Origin: Oikopleura dioica
Taxonomy: Eukaryota > Chordata > Appendicularia > Copelata > Oikopleuridae
Direction of reading: 5' to 3'
Assembly: GCA_907165135.1 (NCBI GenBank)
Contig: OU015569.1
Span: 4,650,001 to 4,714,000 of the forward strand
DNA length: 64,000 bases
Shown one piece after another: positions 1 to 13,115 of this stretch (positions within the stretch are counted from its first letter, which is position 1; every line of letters starts with the position of its first letter). Both the position numbers and the translations under genes were made by a program. A model generated the notes under the pieces. The model was not told where the DNA came from, did not search any database, and saw nothing but the letters and a program-made list of their open reading frames with translations.

Positions 1-3000
1 AGCTTATCAGAGAACACAAAGCGGATATCGCCATTGCCCATAATAACTCGTTCTAAGAAGGGATAGATGCCTTCGGACTAGAGCCGGGCGCGATTGGGAC
101 ATTCCAGCGTTTCCGGTTGACTTGTTTAGACAAATTTGCAGGATTATCTACTCATTGCGCTAAATATTTGGACGCGTTGCCGGACACTTTCGATGAGCAA
201 CGCTCGGCAACTTCCAAGCGCTCCGTGGTTGAAGATACGCCACACCTGAGACTCCCTCTTTTTCAGTTTTTTTTTTTTGAAACGTTATCTGGTCTTTTTA
301 TCGGGCGCGCAGATACCCTGCTTCTAAAGACAATCTAGCTCGCCCTTCCTAATCCTGTGGCTAAGGCCGCTCTTAACTTGTGCTCTGAAAAAACTACGCG
401 TTTTGTTCCTAAAATCACATAACAGCATTCACACGATTCACAAGCCCTCTGGAAAGATGACATGCTCCCCTGCTCCTTTCTCAAGAATCTGAAAAATTAG
501 AAATCGAATCAAGAATTTCAGAGCTTTGATTGTAGCCGGGCTTGTAGTACCTCGTACTTGAGACAATTAGACGACCTGGCGAGCCCGCAGAACCCAATTC
601 CGCGGCTCGCTCCGGCCTGCCTAACAGTCTCGGCTCAATTTGAAACCACAGCCAAGAAAAGACGAAATTCGCAAATGATGTTCGCTTTTATACCACTGCT
701 TGTTAGCCCGCGTTCGTACCTACAACTCGCCTTCAAAAGGCCACAGCGGTGCACCTGGACGCGCTCAGGGGTTAAAGGTTTCTCAGCTGAGAGATTACGA
801 GTGTTTCTTCCCCAGTATCACTTCCAGTGCTGTTCCATCTAAGTGCCTGTTGAAGTTCAATTTCCGAAAATCCAGCTGCGCCATAAAAAGGTCGAAAGTT
901 GGCCAAACCAGGCTCATAAATCACCCGCGCTCCCACCATTCCCAAGAGCACTAAGAAAATTTGGGCACCTGGGCGGAAATGGCCTCAGGAGGCCGCAATC
1001 GGAAATGTGAGGCTCTATCGCTTCACGCTGATTTTATGGCTGCGGCGATATTTCGCGACGTTCAATTAACAAAAGCATAGTACCCCCTTATGGCTTTGAA
1101 TTTTTAATCTGCATCCGTTGAGCCCCCCTTTCTCGATTATCTGGGCTAAGCTGCGTGCTGCGGGCGACTTGGCGCTGAGCGATTCAGGTCTCTGCTGGAT
1201 TGATGAATTTCCGACAAAAACGAAAGAAAAACGCAAAAATGGCTCCGCAAGGCCGATTAGTTTCACCCGATTTAGGTTTCAGCGCTTTTCTTTGCCATTT
1301 GTGAACTCATTTACTTTTACCAATATTTCTCATTTCTAAACGCTTTTGAACACACAATTGCTTTCTAAAGTAAAAGACACAAAAGTCGGCTTAGACTGTA
1401 ACTCTTACAGTCGCTAGTTTTGCTTTGCTTCCTTGTACCGGTTGTTATTTGGACTGTTGCTTCTTGCATGCTGTATGCATATTATCCGTAAGTTGGAAAT
1501 AACTTGAGTAGGTGAAATTCGCCGCTAGAAGGTCGGCTTAGCTCGCAACAGAGCTCGCCCTGTCTTAGGGTCGAGGGTTGCGTTTGTATTGGCAATCGGC
1601 GATAAAGAGTCACAATTTCTGTTTCCAAACAAGGAGAAAGGCCCGATACTATCGCCGTGCAAGATGGAGGGGAGCGTTGTTTAGAATATGCTATTTTGAT
1701 TGGTAAACAGTAAATCTATCTCTCGAATCAACACAAGTGTAAACAGCTCTGCAGGAAATAAAGAGCGATAAGAGCGACTTCCAGTCGCTGGATTCCGTGA
1801 TTTCTTGAATATTTACTCTTAATTGCTGCCCCGTGAGAAGTTCGGCGCCGGCTTATATTTGGTTTTTACGGGAAAGAGGATATTCTAGCGCATGTATATG
1901 GATATGCAACTCGACAGGTGCAATCAGCTCGTGAATATTCGCAAAAATGATTTAGCAAAGAGAAAGTCACGCTGCTGCATTACAAGTGGATTACCCGATT
2001 ACTACTGTGAGATAGTTCCGCTACTGGCCGTGAGAAGCGTCGCATTCTGACCAAAACGAGGTCGATCCGATCTATAAGCTGGCTTGGGGTGCGCGATTAG
2101 CCCCGATATACCGATTTAAGCGGCCCTTTCATTACCCCAAAGCCCGTAAGTGTGAATCGGCACTGCTAGTTAAGTACATACACCGTTGCAGCCGCACAAA
2201 TCGCACTGAGCTCGTAACTCTTTAATGCCGCCGCTAGAGCTTTCTAGTCCTCCTTATCACGCAGATAGAGCAACAAGGCGCATCTATCTGCACTTATATA
2301 CATATTATCATTAAAAATATAGCGATCAAATTCTGGGAATCAAGCTTGGTAACGTTTTCGATAATTGAAAGAAGGCTCGCAAGTTTAGCCAGTTTATCGA
2401 GGTGGCAAGTCGGCTTAAATTTCATGAGAGAGAAGTTTTATAAATCGCGATAAGTTGGATTGGCGCTAATTGGAGGAAGTGGACACTTGAGTTGTTCCTG
2501 GATGCAATGTTGGTGTTTTGGACATAACCAGCTCACAAGTGTTGCTCGTCGAAAGAAATTGATAAGTGTAAATTTGGCGTTAGGTGCGAAGAAGTGTGTC
2601 TTATCGCGGAACGGGCAGAGGAGTACTTGGAGGGCGGTTTGTTTCAATAACACTTCTGCTCAGTGTGCACCCAAAGCAGGGCGAGCCCAAGAGATTCATT
2701 TTTATAATTTGGAATGTTAATTTGATTCCGGCCTTGTATATTTTATGTAACTCTCACTTTTCGCCCGAGTAAGTCCTGTCTCGATGAAAGCCTTTAAAAC
2801 AAGTAGAATGGCTTAACTATATAAGAAAATTAGGGTAGGTAGCCTGCTAGCTCTTTTGAAGAATGTTCCGCTTAGCGTGATCACGTGACACCTCAAAAAG
2901 CACGCCCGGTTTCAATTGAGGGATCAATTAGGGGCATCCCGACCAGTGACCACCTGCTAGCTAGTGGTCACTTGCCGAGCTTCAAAAATCCTCGAAATTT

Positions 3001-6000
3001 TTTGCAACATTCCAACTAATTAGAGCCCCAAATCGCGACACTTGGCCCCGCATGCTCAGCTGATCAAAATACCACATGAAGGAAATGCCTTGATACCACT
3101 TAATTAGCGAACCTGCTTGTTGAAAAGCTGCTCAGTTCAGTTCAAAGACCTCATTAACATTTTATCTTACAGATAACCTTTTTGCAGTTTGGTTAAATGA
3201 ATAAATGAGCGTAAATAGCAAAAGCTCGTTTTGGAGGCCGTATTGGATTTTACACGTCTTCAGTTAAAAAAAGACTCTGTTTTGTTATAGATTGACTTTT
3301 ATGGTTTTCCCATGAAATAAATATGCTGTAATCGATTAACGATATTGTCTATCCATGTGATTTTTTTTAATTATCAATTATTGTTATTACTAATTTATTT
3401 TAAAAATATACAATCAAGAACATTATAAGGTTTATTTACTAAAAGTACTCACCAATAAATGTGGAGAGCTTCATTCTTCGTCGCTTTAAGAATAGCTCGG
3501 ATTTCTTCGTTGAAAGTCTCTTGTTTCTTGAGTTTGTTTTTAAGCTTTTAATAAAACTGAGGAACGTTGATTTGTGGAATTTCCTATTCAATGTTTTCAG
3601 TTGTTGTGGGTAAAGGGGCGATTTCAGCGCGGTGCTAGCGCGTGCGTTCTCTTGGAGGTGGCGCGCGTGCGCGCGCTCGGTGGCGGACCTGCGCGTTATG
3701 GGGTTAAAGCGTCCGACTAGCGAGCCTAAACAGGGCTGGGTCGGATACCGTCTACAGGGAAAACATGTGTTCTAGGTTTTCGCCGGGGTCAAATGGCAAC
3801 TCGGCCGAGCCCTTGCGCAACAATGGAACAAGGAACATGCGCCCATGTGCCAAGAATGCCGCCGCTCGACACACTCAAACATCTACGCGCTCATCCGGCC
3901 GCCACAAACGTCCGACTGACGGAAGCAAAAAGTTTAATTGTCGAGCTGTTTGCCAAAGAAAGAGGCAACGGTAAGAAGCTGCACATAGTCCCGCTGCATT
4001 ATGAAGCAGATCAAGTGAAGAAACAAGGAGCCTATCGCGTCAAATAAATAATTATTAAGGCAACAAGGCTTATGCCGACTAGGAATTCATTTATGAGCCC
4101 TGAGTTGTCAGAGTTCGTGGTAAATTGACTTGAGTACCAGTAATTAAGAGCTCGTTTCCTTTTTTTACCGTCAGCTTTGCGGGAGGATATTGATATATTA
4201 TATATAGTTATTATTTAGCTTACGGAACGAAAAGAAAAGTTGGCTATTAAGGTGAGCCGGGATTAGAGCGGGGGCTTAGGAAAGGTGTTAATTACTTGCT
4301 CTGATTGTTAAATATCGTCGGTAATCTTCGATGACACGAGTTGACAACTGTCGGCAAAGGCCTTTTCGAAACGGCCGGACGCTGACATCTTCCGCCAAAT
4401 ATGAAAATATTCAATCCGTCAGCTGACCTCGCCAGATTGAATAAAAACAGTCATTTGACCAAGAACTGATTATGTACTTCGTAATTGGCGCTTTGAATTT
4501 ACTCGTAAATATTTTTGCTTCTTTGTTACAAAGCTACGATTTTTCTACGAATTTTTTATCCCTCCCTGTTTCGAGCTAAACAAATCAAAGAATGTTTTGG
4601 TTACTGCTCAGAAAAACCTCAAAACATAATGAAGGCGATGTTTTACTCCTTGCTTGCATATTGGGTAATTTTTTAGTAAATCAAGTCACAAATCTTTCTA
4701 TTTATAAAAAAAGGACCGCAGCGATAAAAAAAAACCCGTCTTATCCTCGCATATTATCTATAGTCTAACAAGTTTCAAAGCCTTGGTTGATTCGTGCGAA
4801 GGGGTTAAGAAAGGAAGCAAGCCTGGCTCTCCGGAAATTGCAAGGTTTTCAAGCGGGCAAGCTAGTTTTACAGTTATTAGGTTGATCCCGTCTTATTGCT
4901 CGAGTGGCGACAATTCGCTGCTAATCGTTTGAGTCTTCCGGAGTTCTGTTTCTGGCTGAGCAGGAAAAGGGTTAAACAAAATCGACTGTGCCCTGGCCGT
5001 GCGCCAGTCCCGCTCCCAGATGATCACACGAGTAAATAATGTTTAAAACGGGCACAACACAGTTTCTTCCATATTTTAATAAACCAGGACCACCTTCTCA
5101 TTTCCATAATGCAAGTTAATAGTGACAAGCTTGGGGGCGGCTCCACCACCGCCATCAAATGATTTTACGCTCGCCAAGGAAGGAATATATTTCGAGTAAT
5201 CTGCCAAAAGCCCGCCTCTCCCTGCTTACATGTATATTAGCCTTGTAATTTTTTTGCTTATTTCTGAAATGATATTTTCCTAATTCAATGTTTCTGAAAC
5301 GGGGCCAAAGGTGACATATGGGTCCGAGTTTTTAAACTGGTTTCGCTACATATTGCCCAGAGCGAGTTAATAGAGTCTGCATTTTGTAGAGCCGCATAAG
5401 TTCAACGGTAAATAATACAATTTTCCCTTGCTTCTTTCATTCCTCAATCTCCACTGCTCAAGTTTTGTTTGGGGCTGTTGGCAATGCACTCGGAAGTGCG
5501 TGAATATTTTCCTCCCTTATCGCCTCCGAATCGAAATCAGTTCCTGTGGAGGACTCGCCAAGGCGCCAATTTTCGAGCAACTCGGTGTCTCCTTCGTGCA
5601 CCGGCATCCTTCCAACTTTCTAAACAAGAATGTCTGCCAGTTCTTCTTTCTGAGTATTTGCCGGACTGCTCAAGTGGCGCGAATTTTCATTTTGCGGAAT
5701 CTGAGTTCGCCACTTTCCGAATCTTTTATCACAACCGCTTGCACTCGAGATCGGAGAGCTGATCCTCCCCTCCCCCAGAAATTCTGCCAGAAGATCAAAC
5801 GCACCCCGAAGATCGCTTTCGCGCAATTTGGGAGGAAGTCTCACACTCTCACTGCAAATTAAGTAACTCGTTTTTCTGACTAAGACTTATTTCCGAGAAG
5901 ATATCACTGGCAATTAGGGTCCTTTTTCTTTATAAAATTAAGCGATTTTTGTTTTGAGAAAATCACTTTTTCGCCCAAGAAGGTGTTGTTAGGAAGGAGC

Positions 6001-8479
6001 TCAGCTGGATGGATTTATTGTGCGTCGACACGCGCTGCTATTTACAGTAAACACTCGGGTACTTGTGAGGCTCTAAGGCTAATAAGGGTTGCCTGTCCAC
6101 TCCTTGCTCCACCTGTGCATAACCGAATTTGCACAACACTTGCAATTACATTTCAAATTAGCCAGTGAATGTTTTCTTCCAAACTTCTAGGCAGTTGGCA
6201 CACAGGATCAAAGCGCGCCGCAGCGAAGAGAAAACACGCACTGTATGATGATGGTCGGAATTATGCCCTCTTGCCAAGAAAAATTTATAATTCAGCTTCG
6301 GGGCACTCGAGGGCGCCATAAATTCCTCGTCTTCCTAGTTTTGACTTCGATGGAGATTTATTGAAGCCGATCAATGCCGGAATTGCGCTCCAACTTTATT
6401 ATTAATTCAAATTACAGTAGCATGCGTTTGGCATGGACACAGAAAGCTGCAATGCATTGAAGAAACGCGTCAATATCGTCCAAATGGGATCAATTGATTC
6501 AAGGCCCGCTCCTTGGGCAAACGAGGCGGAACTATGCAAAGCGCGTTTCTTAGAAGTCCGATTTTATAGCAGTCCGCCCACCGCAGCGATCAGCTCAGTC
6601 TGGACTTATTTACTCGCTTGTTAACTTTCAAGGCGCACACTTGGGACGAGCGCGGGCACATGTTCCGATTCTTTCGAACGCCCATAAGACAAATGCCAGT
6701 TTTTTATTCTTCGCATTAAACTAAGGCTCTGTTTCATCCCCTAATTTATGGATAAGATGACAAATACATATAAACAGATTGAATTGAAGGTGATTTTCGA
6801 ATTATAAAATAGCCGCACGCGACTTTTTCAAAATTTGTCTATACAGTTGTCTAACTTTTGATAAATACGCAGGAAAAGGTTAAACTTATACTTCGGAGGT
6901 TAATTGTAACATTTGAAAAGATCGCTAGGAAAAACCCGGGTTGAAAAGAAATTGCAGCGGAATTCACGCGGCATCTGCAAGTTTGCCATTAGAGGGGCCC
7001 GTGTTTAGGTTTGTGGAGCAGCCGAGATTTTGGTAGAATTAAAATTCCTCGGCTAATGAATACGGCGGGTGAGGTTTGCGAATCGCCGCGCAACGAGCTC
7101 ATTTTGCTCGGTTTGTTTGAACCTGATTGTGGTTAGTATTCGAGCGCCCCAATCACCCCGTAGCCGCGCGTGAAATTCTATACAAAATCCGGCCCCATCT
7201 GACGTTTACTAATTTCAACAACTTATTATCTAGTTAAATAGCGAGCCATAAACAACCCCGCCTTTCCATTCTGCATAATCGAACTTTCAATAATATCTAA
7301 ATCATCAACTTTTTCAGCAGAGATGCAAAAGCATGAGTAAAATTATCTTGAATAAAAGTCTCATGTCCGAAAATTGGCCGGTATTTGTTTAAAGGGTTAA
7401 CTTTATGTACGATTTACAGGGTTAGATCGATTGGGTGATTGGCGCGACCTTAATTTGTTGGTTAGTGGGTTGTTTACTTTGCATAGAATTGATGGCTTTG
7501 TCAAGAATGCAAACGGCGCAAAGCCGCAAAATATAAATTCCTGGGGTGTGTGCCCCAACGACGACGGAAACGATTAAAATGACCCCTTTCCCGGCGCCAG
7601 TTCGATGGTCTCCCGTCTATTGTAAATTCAATCTTTCCTCATAAATCGACGCCCGGCTCTCTTGAAATTATTAAAACAAACATAATTAACTCCAAGCTAG
7701 AAAGTAGATTCGCCATAATCGCATTGGCCTATTTCTTGTCCAAAATGAGCACCACTGGAAAAAAAGTATTTGAATCGCGGCGCTCCAAAGAGGCGATCTC
7801 GTTATCCAAAAAGAGCCACTTCCGAAGTTTTATTCACCTCAAATATTTATAAACTATTGACAGGTGCTCAGGCGAGATTGTCGAAATTGGATTTTTTGTA
7901 TTTTTACTTTTCATCAAAAGAACCACCACAACCACAGTAAATTGATCATATTTTTCCTCGCCCTGTTTTTTTTTCTGAATCGTGCCAAATATCTGGCCTC
8001 CAGATTCTGGAGTCTATTTAGGAATAAAGAAGATGTATAATTTGATAAGGGGTAGCTACAGATACTCATTACCTTAGCATTCAATCAGTTTAGCACTTGC
8101 GAAAACAAACAATACCACTCCCTTACGGTCATATTTAGTAGCATTCAAACTGAAGGAAACTAGCGCCTCTTTCCGGAGATCTTAGGATATGTCGGAGCCG
8201 AGCTAATCCCCAGGATATGATTCGTATAGGTCGCCTCATTGATAAAGTAGCACTTGAGCAAACATTTGATAATTTGAAATGTGAGCACTCGAGAAAACGG
8301 AAAGCGCGGCGCTTTTATCGCTAAATTTACTAAAAACAATTAAATCCCACTTGCGCTCGATCATAAACCCTTAACAGCACTCGAGCAAGTTGAAAGGCGA
8401 ACAGAAACTTGGCCTCTTTGTTTCTAAAAACAGAATTACCGAACCCTTTCTGCTTAGAGTTAACCCCGGTGTTGAAAAT
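1..8479. other. Gene-free stretch, possible regulatory region
   Basis: I see no coding exon I can support here. Open frames are short, overlap on both strands and show no domain or secretion signal. The longest (144 codons, 5428-5862 on +) is low-complexity and unlike any family I know. The sequence is rich in TAATTA-like and GATAA-like words. At 3661-3676 it has a purely alternating purine-pyrimidine GC tract. One TCACGTGA palindrome lies at 2881-2888. The rest of the window carries a gene every 2-3 kb, so this gap is unusual. A cis-regulatory landscape for a gene off the left edge is possible, but that is inference. Confidence 0.5.
2945..2972. repeat. Perfect short inverted repeat
   Basis: Arms AGTGACCAC (2945-2953) and GTGGTCACT (2964-2972) are exact reverse complements around a 10-nt spacer. 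It could be a paired binding site or a DNA hairpin. No function is assigned. Confidence 0.6.
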
Positions 8480-8483
8480 TTAA

Positions 8484-9165
8484 GGGATCCCCCCCCCGAT
8501 CCGAAAAATTTTCCCAAAAAGTATCGAGAGGTACATATTTGGATTCCTCGTGATCTGAGGGTCATTTTTTACTATAATATCAAGGGCCCTGGATCACGTG
8601 ATAACCCGTGACAGCGCTTTGAAATTGCATTATAATCTATACTTAGAGAAAATTTTCGATTTTTTCGAAATTTGTAAGTCTTGATAACGAGGCAAATAAG
8701 GGCTTATTTGAAAGCATATAACGCCCTTATCAAGAAAAAACTAGTTTTAGAGAAAAAAAATTATCACTTGGTGGTGCCAGAGAGCAAAAAGACTCCAAAA
8801 AATGGCTAAAATTACGGCCGAAAGTTTTACAACGAGAAAAATTTTGTCTACTTTTTCAATCATCATGAACATGCATGCAAATGTAGCCGAGGGTCTTAAC
8901 TTTATAAAAATCAAGAGATTTTGGGAATTCAAAAGGCCAAAAAAAAGTAGATACAACTTGAAGTTGGCCCAAAATGGCCATTTTTGCCAACTTAAGTCAC
9001 TTAAGAGGCATCAAATGCATAAGTGAATGTTAGAACCTAGGGCTTATCATGCATGCGTTTGTTCAGTAAAAAACGGGCTTTAATCTGCGCCCAAAATCAG
9101 CCTCATACGTAAGGCGAGAAAAAAGTAGATACGGGTCAAAGTTCAGGAAATTTGGGGGGGATCCC
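8484..9165. mobile_element. TTAA-flanked inverted-repeat element, non-autonomous
   Basis: The ends read TTAA-GGGATCCCCCC on the left (TTAA at 8480-8483) and GGGGGGATCCC-TTAA on the right (TTAA at 9166-9169). This gives an inverted terminal repeat of at least 11 bp with a TTAA duplicated on each side. The 682-bp interior is AT-rich and has no transposase frame, so it looks like a MITE. TTAA duplication is a hallmark of piggyBac-like elements, but the GGG start differs from the usual CCC start of that superfamily, so I leave the class open. Confidence 0.65.
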
Positions 9166-9169
9166 TTAA

Positions 9170-10328
9170 AATATAATTATTCTTTTATTCCAAGCCGACG
9201 CGCGGCTCCGTGAAAAAAAAAGCCGCGTTGGATTCTCTTATAGAAAGAGATCATTTATTCGTTTTTATATATTTTCCGGAAGTGGCTGGTTGCTTTAATT
9301 AAACAATTTTTGAGGGAAATCAAAGCTGTTTTATTTACAAGGGAGAACGCGTAAATACAAATGCTCGTCATAAATATTTTGGCGGAGAGTTACAAGCCTA
9401 ATCCCTTCCCGAGTAAACACGAGCGTCTGTGGATATACACATTATAGAATGCGGCGCAGATGGGGCCAACAACATGAAATTGTATTTGAAGTCGTTTACA
9501 GCTTGTTGTGAGTCTCGGAGAAAAGATTCTAGGGGCACGTGTTAACCGCCTTGTCCTGTAGCTGGCTAAATATTTAGGAATCCTTCGCTACCCTGCTGGA
9601 AAGGCGGCGCATTCCGAGAACGCGCGACCGCCAACGAGGCGAGCGGCAATTGTGGCAGAAATTGTACCGCACGGTTAGACGCTAATTTTCAACGACATGC
9701 AAGTACCGCTCCCGCACGTTCCAAGGAAAGGCCTTGTCATGAGGCCACATCCAACAGCTACCGGCAAAGGTCCTAAACAATTTAGCTGATATAGTCATAT
9801 TATATGAGTAAATTCACATAAGAAAAAGCTGCAGAAGAAAAACAGTTCTTAAAAGTTGTTGTAAAAATCGTGAGTCTCTAGAATCAAAAATGTTGTCTGT
9901 CCTTTTTTCCGAATTTTATCAGTCTTCAGGATTTTCCCAGTCTGAGAATATCAATATCCTAGGTAAATAGCTGACTTTAAAGAAAAGGAGAAAATTAGAC
10001 ACTTTTTTAGAGAACAAGTCGCAGACCTGATCGGCAAAACCGTCAAATGTGCTGACCAAACAGTCAAAGAGACGACCTACAGAGAAAAATTTCTCCTGAA
10101 TAAAATCAATTTGTATATTTATCGTTGTGTATTTGTTTCAAGAGGTTGAATCGTAGAAAAACATGGTTGGCTGAGTCAATTGTAGTCGGTGGTAGTAGAG
10201 AGGTTAGAAGTTTGTTCGAAAGTGGCAACTAGTACACTTCGCTGGAGCATTTGATGTGGCTTCGTTGGTACCACATTTCGGCGATTCGAGAGTTGAAATC
10301 TTAAAGATGCGAGCTTGGCAAAGTAGCA
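9170..10328. other. Intergenic sequence
   Basis: No exon or RNA gene is visible. This is the 3' flank of the minus-strand glycosyltransferase gene. A short GC-rich inverted motif (GCGGCTCCGTG, A-run, AGCCGCG) lies just left of it near 9197-9227. Confidence 0.5.
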
Positions 10329-11820
10329 TCAGATACCTTTAATGTTCTTTCCAAAGCGATCACTTGTGTAAACTTCTTTGTTCTCACTGGGAACACAATT
10401 ATTTTTATGCAGAATCAGGGGTTTGCTGCACCAGGCTACTCGTAACTCTCCAATAGCATCGATAAAGAACTCACGATGTCCTTTATTTTCGAATTCTGGG
10501 TCTTAAAAAACATAGGTTATCGAAAGGTGATTTCGCTGATTTTGATTTACCGAAGCGAATTTTTCCAACAGTATTTGTGCGAGCAAGGAAAAAGTTTTCA
10601 ATAACATCGACAACCTGGCATTCCTGCTCAAAGCCAGGTAAGTCGAAGTTTCTGTATCTTTTTCGGCGAAAACAGTAACCATCGTTTCCTGATCGTATGT
10701 CGATAAAGTCTTCTTTCGCCCAGCCACCTCGGACATGACTTAAAAATTATATTCAAGTACCGTCTTATTTACAGTAGTTAACATACTTGTCTAACGCGCC
10801 ACCAATAATGTCGAAACCTGTGCTTTCAGCAACATAAACCATATATTTCAAGTCTGTTTCTTTCGAAAAGACGAAGTCGTCGTCAACCCAGAGATAGAAT
10901 TGAGTGCGCACTTGGCTTTGCGCTAGTGCCCTTCCTGCAAACCAGCCTTCTTTTTCTGGCATTTTGTATTGTTTCACGTTTGTTGACGAACTCCTGATCT
11001 GCTCGAACTTGCTGTCGGGATTGTCGTCGGCCACGATTACAGTGATCCCCGGATAAAACTGACCGATCGACTCGATTAGCCTTTTTAGGCAAGGGTAGCG
11101 GAGATAAGTTTTTGTGATCACAGTAACTCTATCAATGATGGCCTCTGTTTTTCGCTGAGTGAGAACAGGTATTTTTGTTCTTTCAATCGTCACTGGAAAT
11201 CGAATCTTGAAGCTGACCTCTCCAGTCACTTCTAAAGTAACAATGTCTTCTAGCTTTCTGCCGTCGTAGATTTGCGGAATGTATTTTGTTTCTTGAAGTT
11301 TCGCGTTAAAATCTTCAACAGTGATTTTCTGATTGAAGGTGGAATGATGCTCGTCTTGAATTTCGAATGTCGAGAAGAGAGGGCAGTCGATGATGCCAAA
11401 ATAGGATGAAAACTTGGCGTTTATTTCTTTTGTTGGAGAATCAGTGATTTTGATTTTTAATTTTACTGATTCAAACGGCTGGACTTTATATCCACTTGAG
11501 ACGAATTCAACTGGCAAATTTGAAGGCGTCATTAAAACAGCTGGTTTAGCAATTTGAAAGAAGTTGTCTCGCTCCCATAATCTGTGATCATGAAGATGAA
11601 CTTCTGATCGATGGCCGGTAAAGCGTTCTTTTCCGCACTCACAATTTTCATGCTCGTTTTTCTTCGTTGCAAAGATATCGGGTATTTTCCTCGACCACGG
11701 TCTCAGCTTTGACGGCTCTATAATTTCGTATTCCAGAATATTTAAACTCGATTCGTCGCTCTGTTTTCTGTAATTATAGAGATCTTGCGTACTCGGATTG
11801 TAGTCAAACATCCCTTTCAA
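10329..11820 (-). CDS. B4GALNT1-like: Beta-1,4-N-acetylgalactosaminyltransferase-like protein (GT12)
   Basis: Probably a Golgi type II enzyme that adds GalNAc to glycolipid or glycoprotein acceptors, as B4GALNT1/2 do. Three exons are clear: 11820-10787, 10738-10551 and 10501-10329, joined by GT-AG introns of about 50 nt. The C-terminal half has the family signature: TVITKTYLRYPCL, then IGQFYPGITVIVADDNP, EGWFAGRALA, the metal-binding VDDDFVF (DXD-type) and, after splicing, DVIENFFLARTNTVGKIRFDPEF. The N-terminus is not resolved. An ATG at 11929 opens a frame with a hydrophobic signal-anchor (REYFLLLASFILG), but it stops before joining the main frame and I found no canonical intron to connect them. 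B4GALNT1 versus B4GALNT2 cannot be decided by eye. Confidence 0.88.
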
Positions 11821-11949
11821 AGATTTACAATTCAGATTTGATAAAAATTATGCTCTGGCTTTTGTAAATCATTCCTGGAAAACATGTTCCCAAAATGAAG
11901 CTAGCTAACAACAAGAAGTATTCTCTCATTTTTAGATTTTTACGAAAGT

Positions 11950-13100
11950 TCTCTTTTTAGTTGATTTGAAAAAAAAAACGCCGGATTCTGAACGTATACT
12001 CTGAGACGCCCGAAAATTCTAAATCTGTCACATCGGCGAATTTGCCTTTCTCCGGCATTTTTATCAGAGAATCTGCGCTCAGGATATGTCTAAAGAGAAA
12101 GTTGAAATATCATCATAAAGCAGGATCAAATTTAAATATTTTCATTTTTACTTGAATAGTTGCTAATGAGGCTTTTTAGAATAGCCATAGATTCCTTTCT
12201 ATGATGAATTTCCCAAGTCTGTAATCATAAATAAAACGCGGCGGCTCCGAAATTCCGCGGTCGTTTTTCTGTGATGCTTCTCCAATCCTCCGTAATCAGC
12301 GCGAGTAATAAACTCTCCAAACTGTGGTTATTTGCCGAAAACATCATTTACGGTCTTGCTGGCATCAATTTTTTGAAGAAGCGCCCGGGACAAATCCTGA
12401 TAAGCTCGTTTGCGGATAAATATGCTTCTGAGGGATCTAGGCCCTTTTTATTGATGATCGCTTGTGGCAACAAACTTAGACTAGATAAGTATGAAGTGTT
12501 CCCTTAAATCCGCCTTTATGGATGTCAAGTTTTCCGTGTTGGAAAAGGCGTTTACTTTATTAAACTTTATTCTACTCAAGCTGTGATGGGCGATCATCTC
12601 CCATGACTTCCTAAATTAAGGAAAAAAAACTCGATCGATCAACTGACAATTTATATTTAACATTCTCAGCCAGAGTAACAAAATAGCCCCTTTGTTTCTG
12701 ATGATATTTGAATTCGCCGAATTGAGGACTTGTTGATTTGCAAAGTGCGTGCAAACATCGCATCCTTTGTTGGCCTCTTAAAAGCGTACCCACGTCGAAC
12801 TCACGTCTAATCATCCCTTTTTTCCTGACGTCATCTGGGCTTCCTAAGTATTAATGAAACCCACGCGATTGATGGAAACATGATTTTTTGCTTAGAACCA
12901 ACAATAATTTGTTCTGATTGAGGATCCACCGACTGTTGTCAAAGGAAAATATGCTGATAATATTTTTCTGCGAAAAAAGCACGTGAAAAGCATTATTCTG
13001 AGAGTTTTTCAGATAGCTGTTACGCCCTGCGGCAGACATTCAAGGCTGAATCTAGCGCGCTCGCATCCTCAGAACATCCATCCTTGAAGAGGACGAAAGA
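11950..13100. other. Intergenic, divergent promoters
   Basis: This separates the minus-strand glycosyltransferase and the plus-strand Kazal gene, so it should hold both promoters. No coding exon is supported. A small GC-rich palindrome (CGCGGCGGCTCC...CCGCGG) lies near 12237-12260. Confidence 0.5.
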
Positions 13101-13115
13101 CGAAAAATTAAAAAT

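Noticed and set aside
3765-4047. Overlapping plus-strand frames with a GTAAG after GNG
   Set aside because: An exon is conceivable, but I found no partner exon, no domain and no conservation cue, so I did not call it.
5428-5862. 144-codon plus-strand frame
   Set aside because: Overlaps other open frames on both strands, has low-complexity composition and no recognisable motif.
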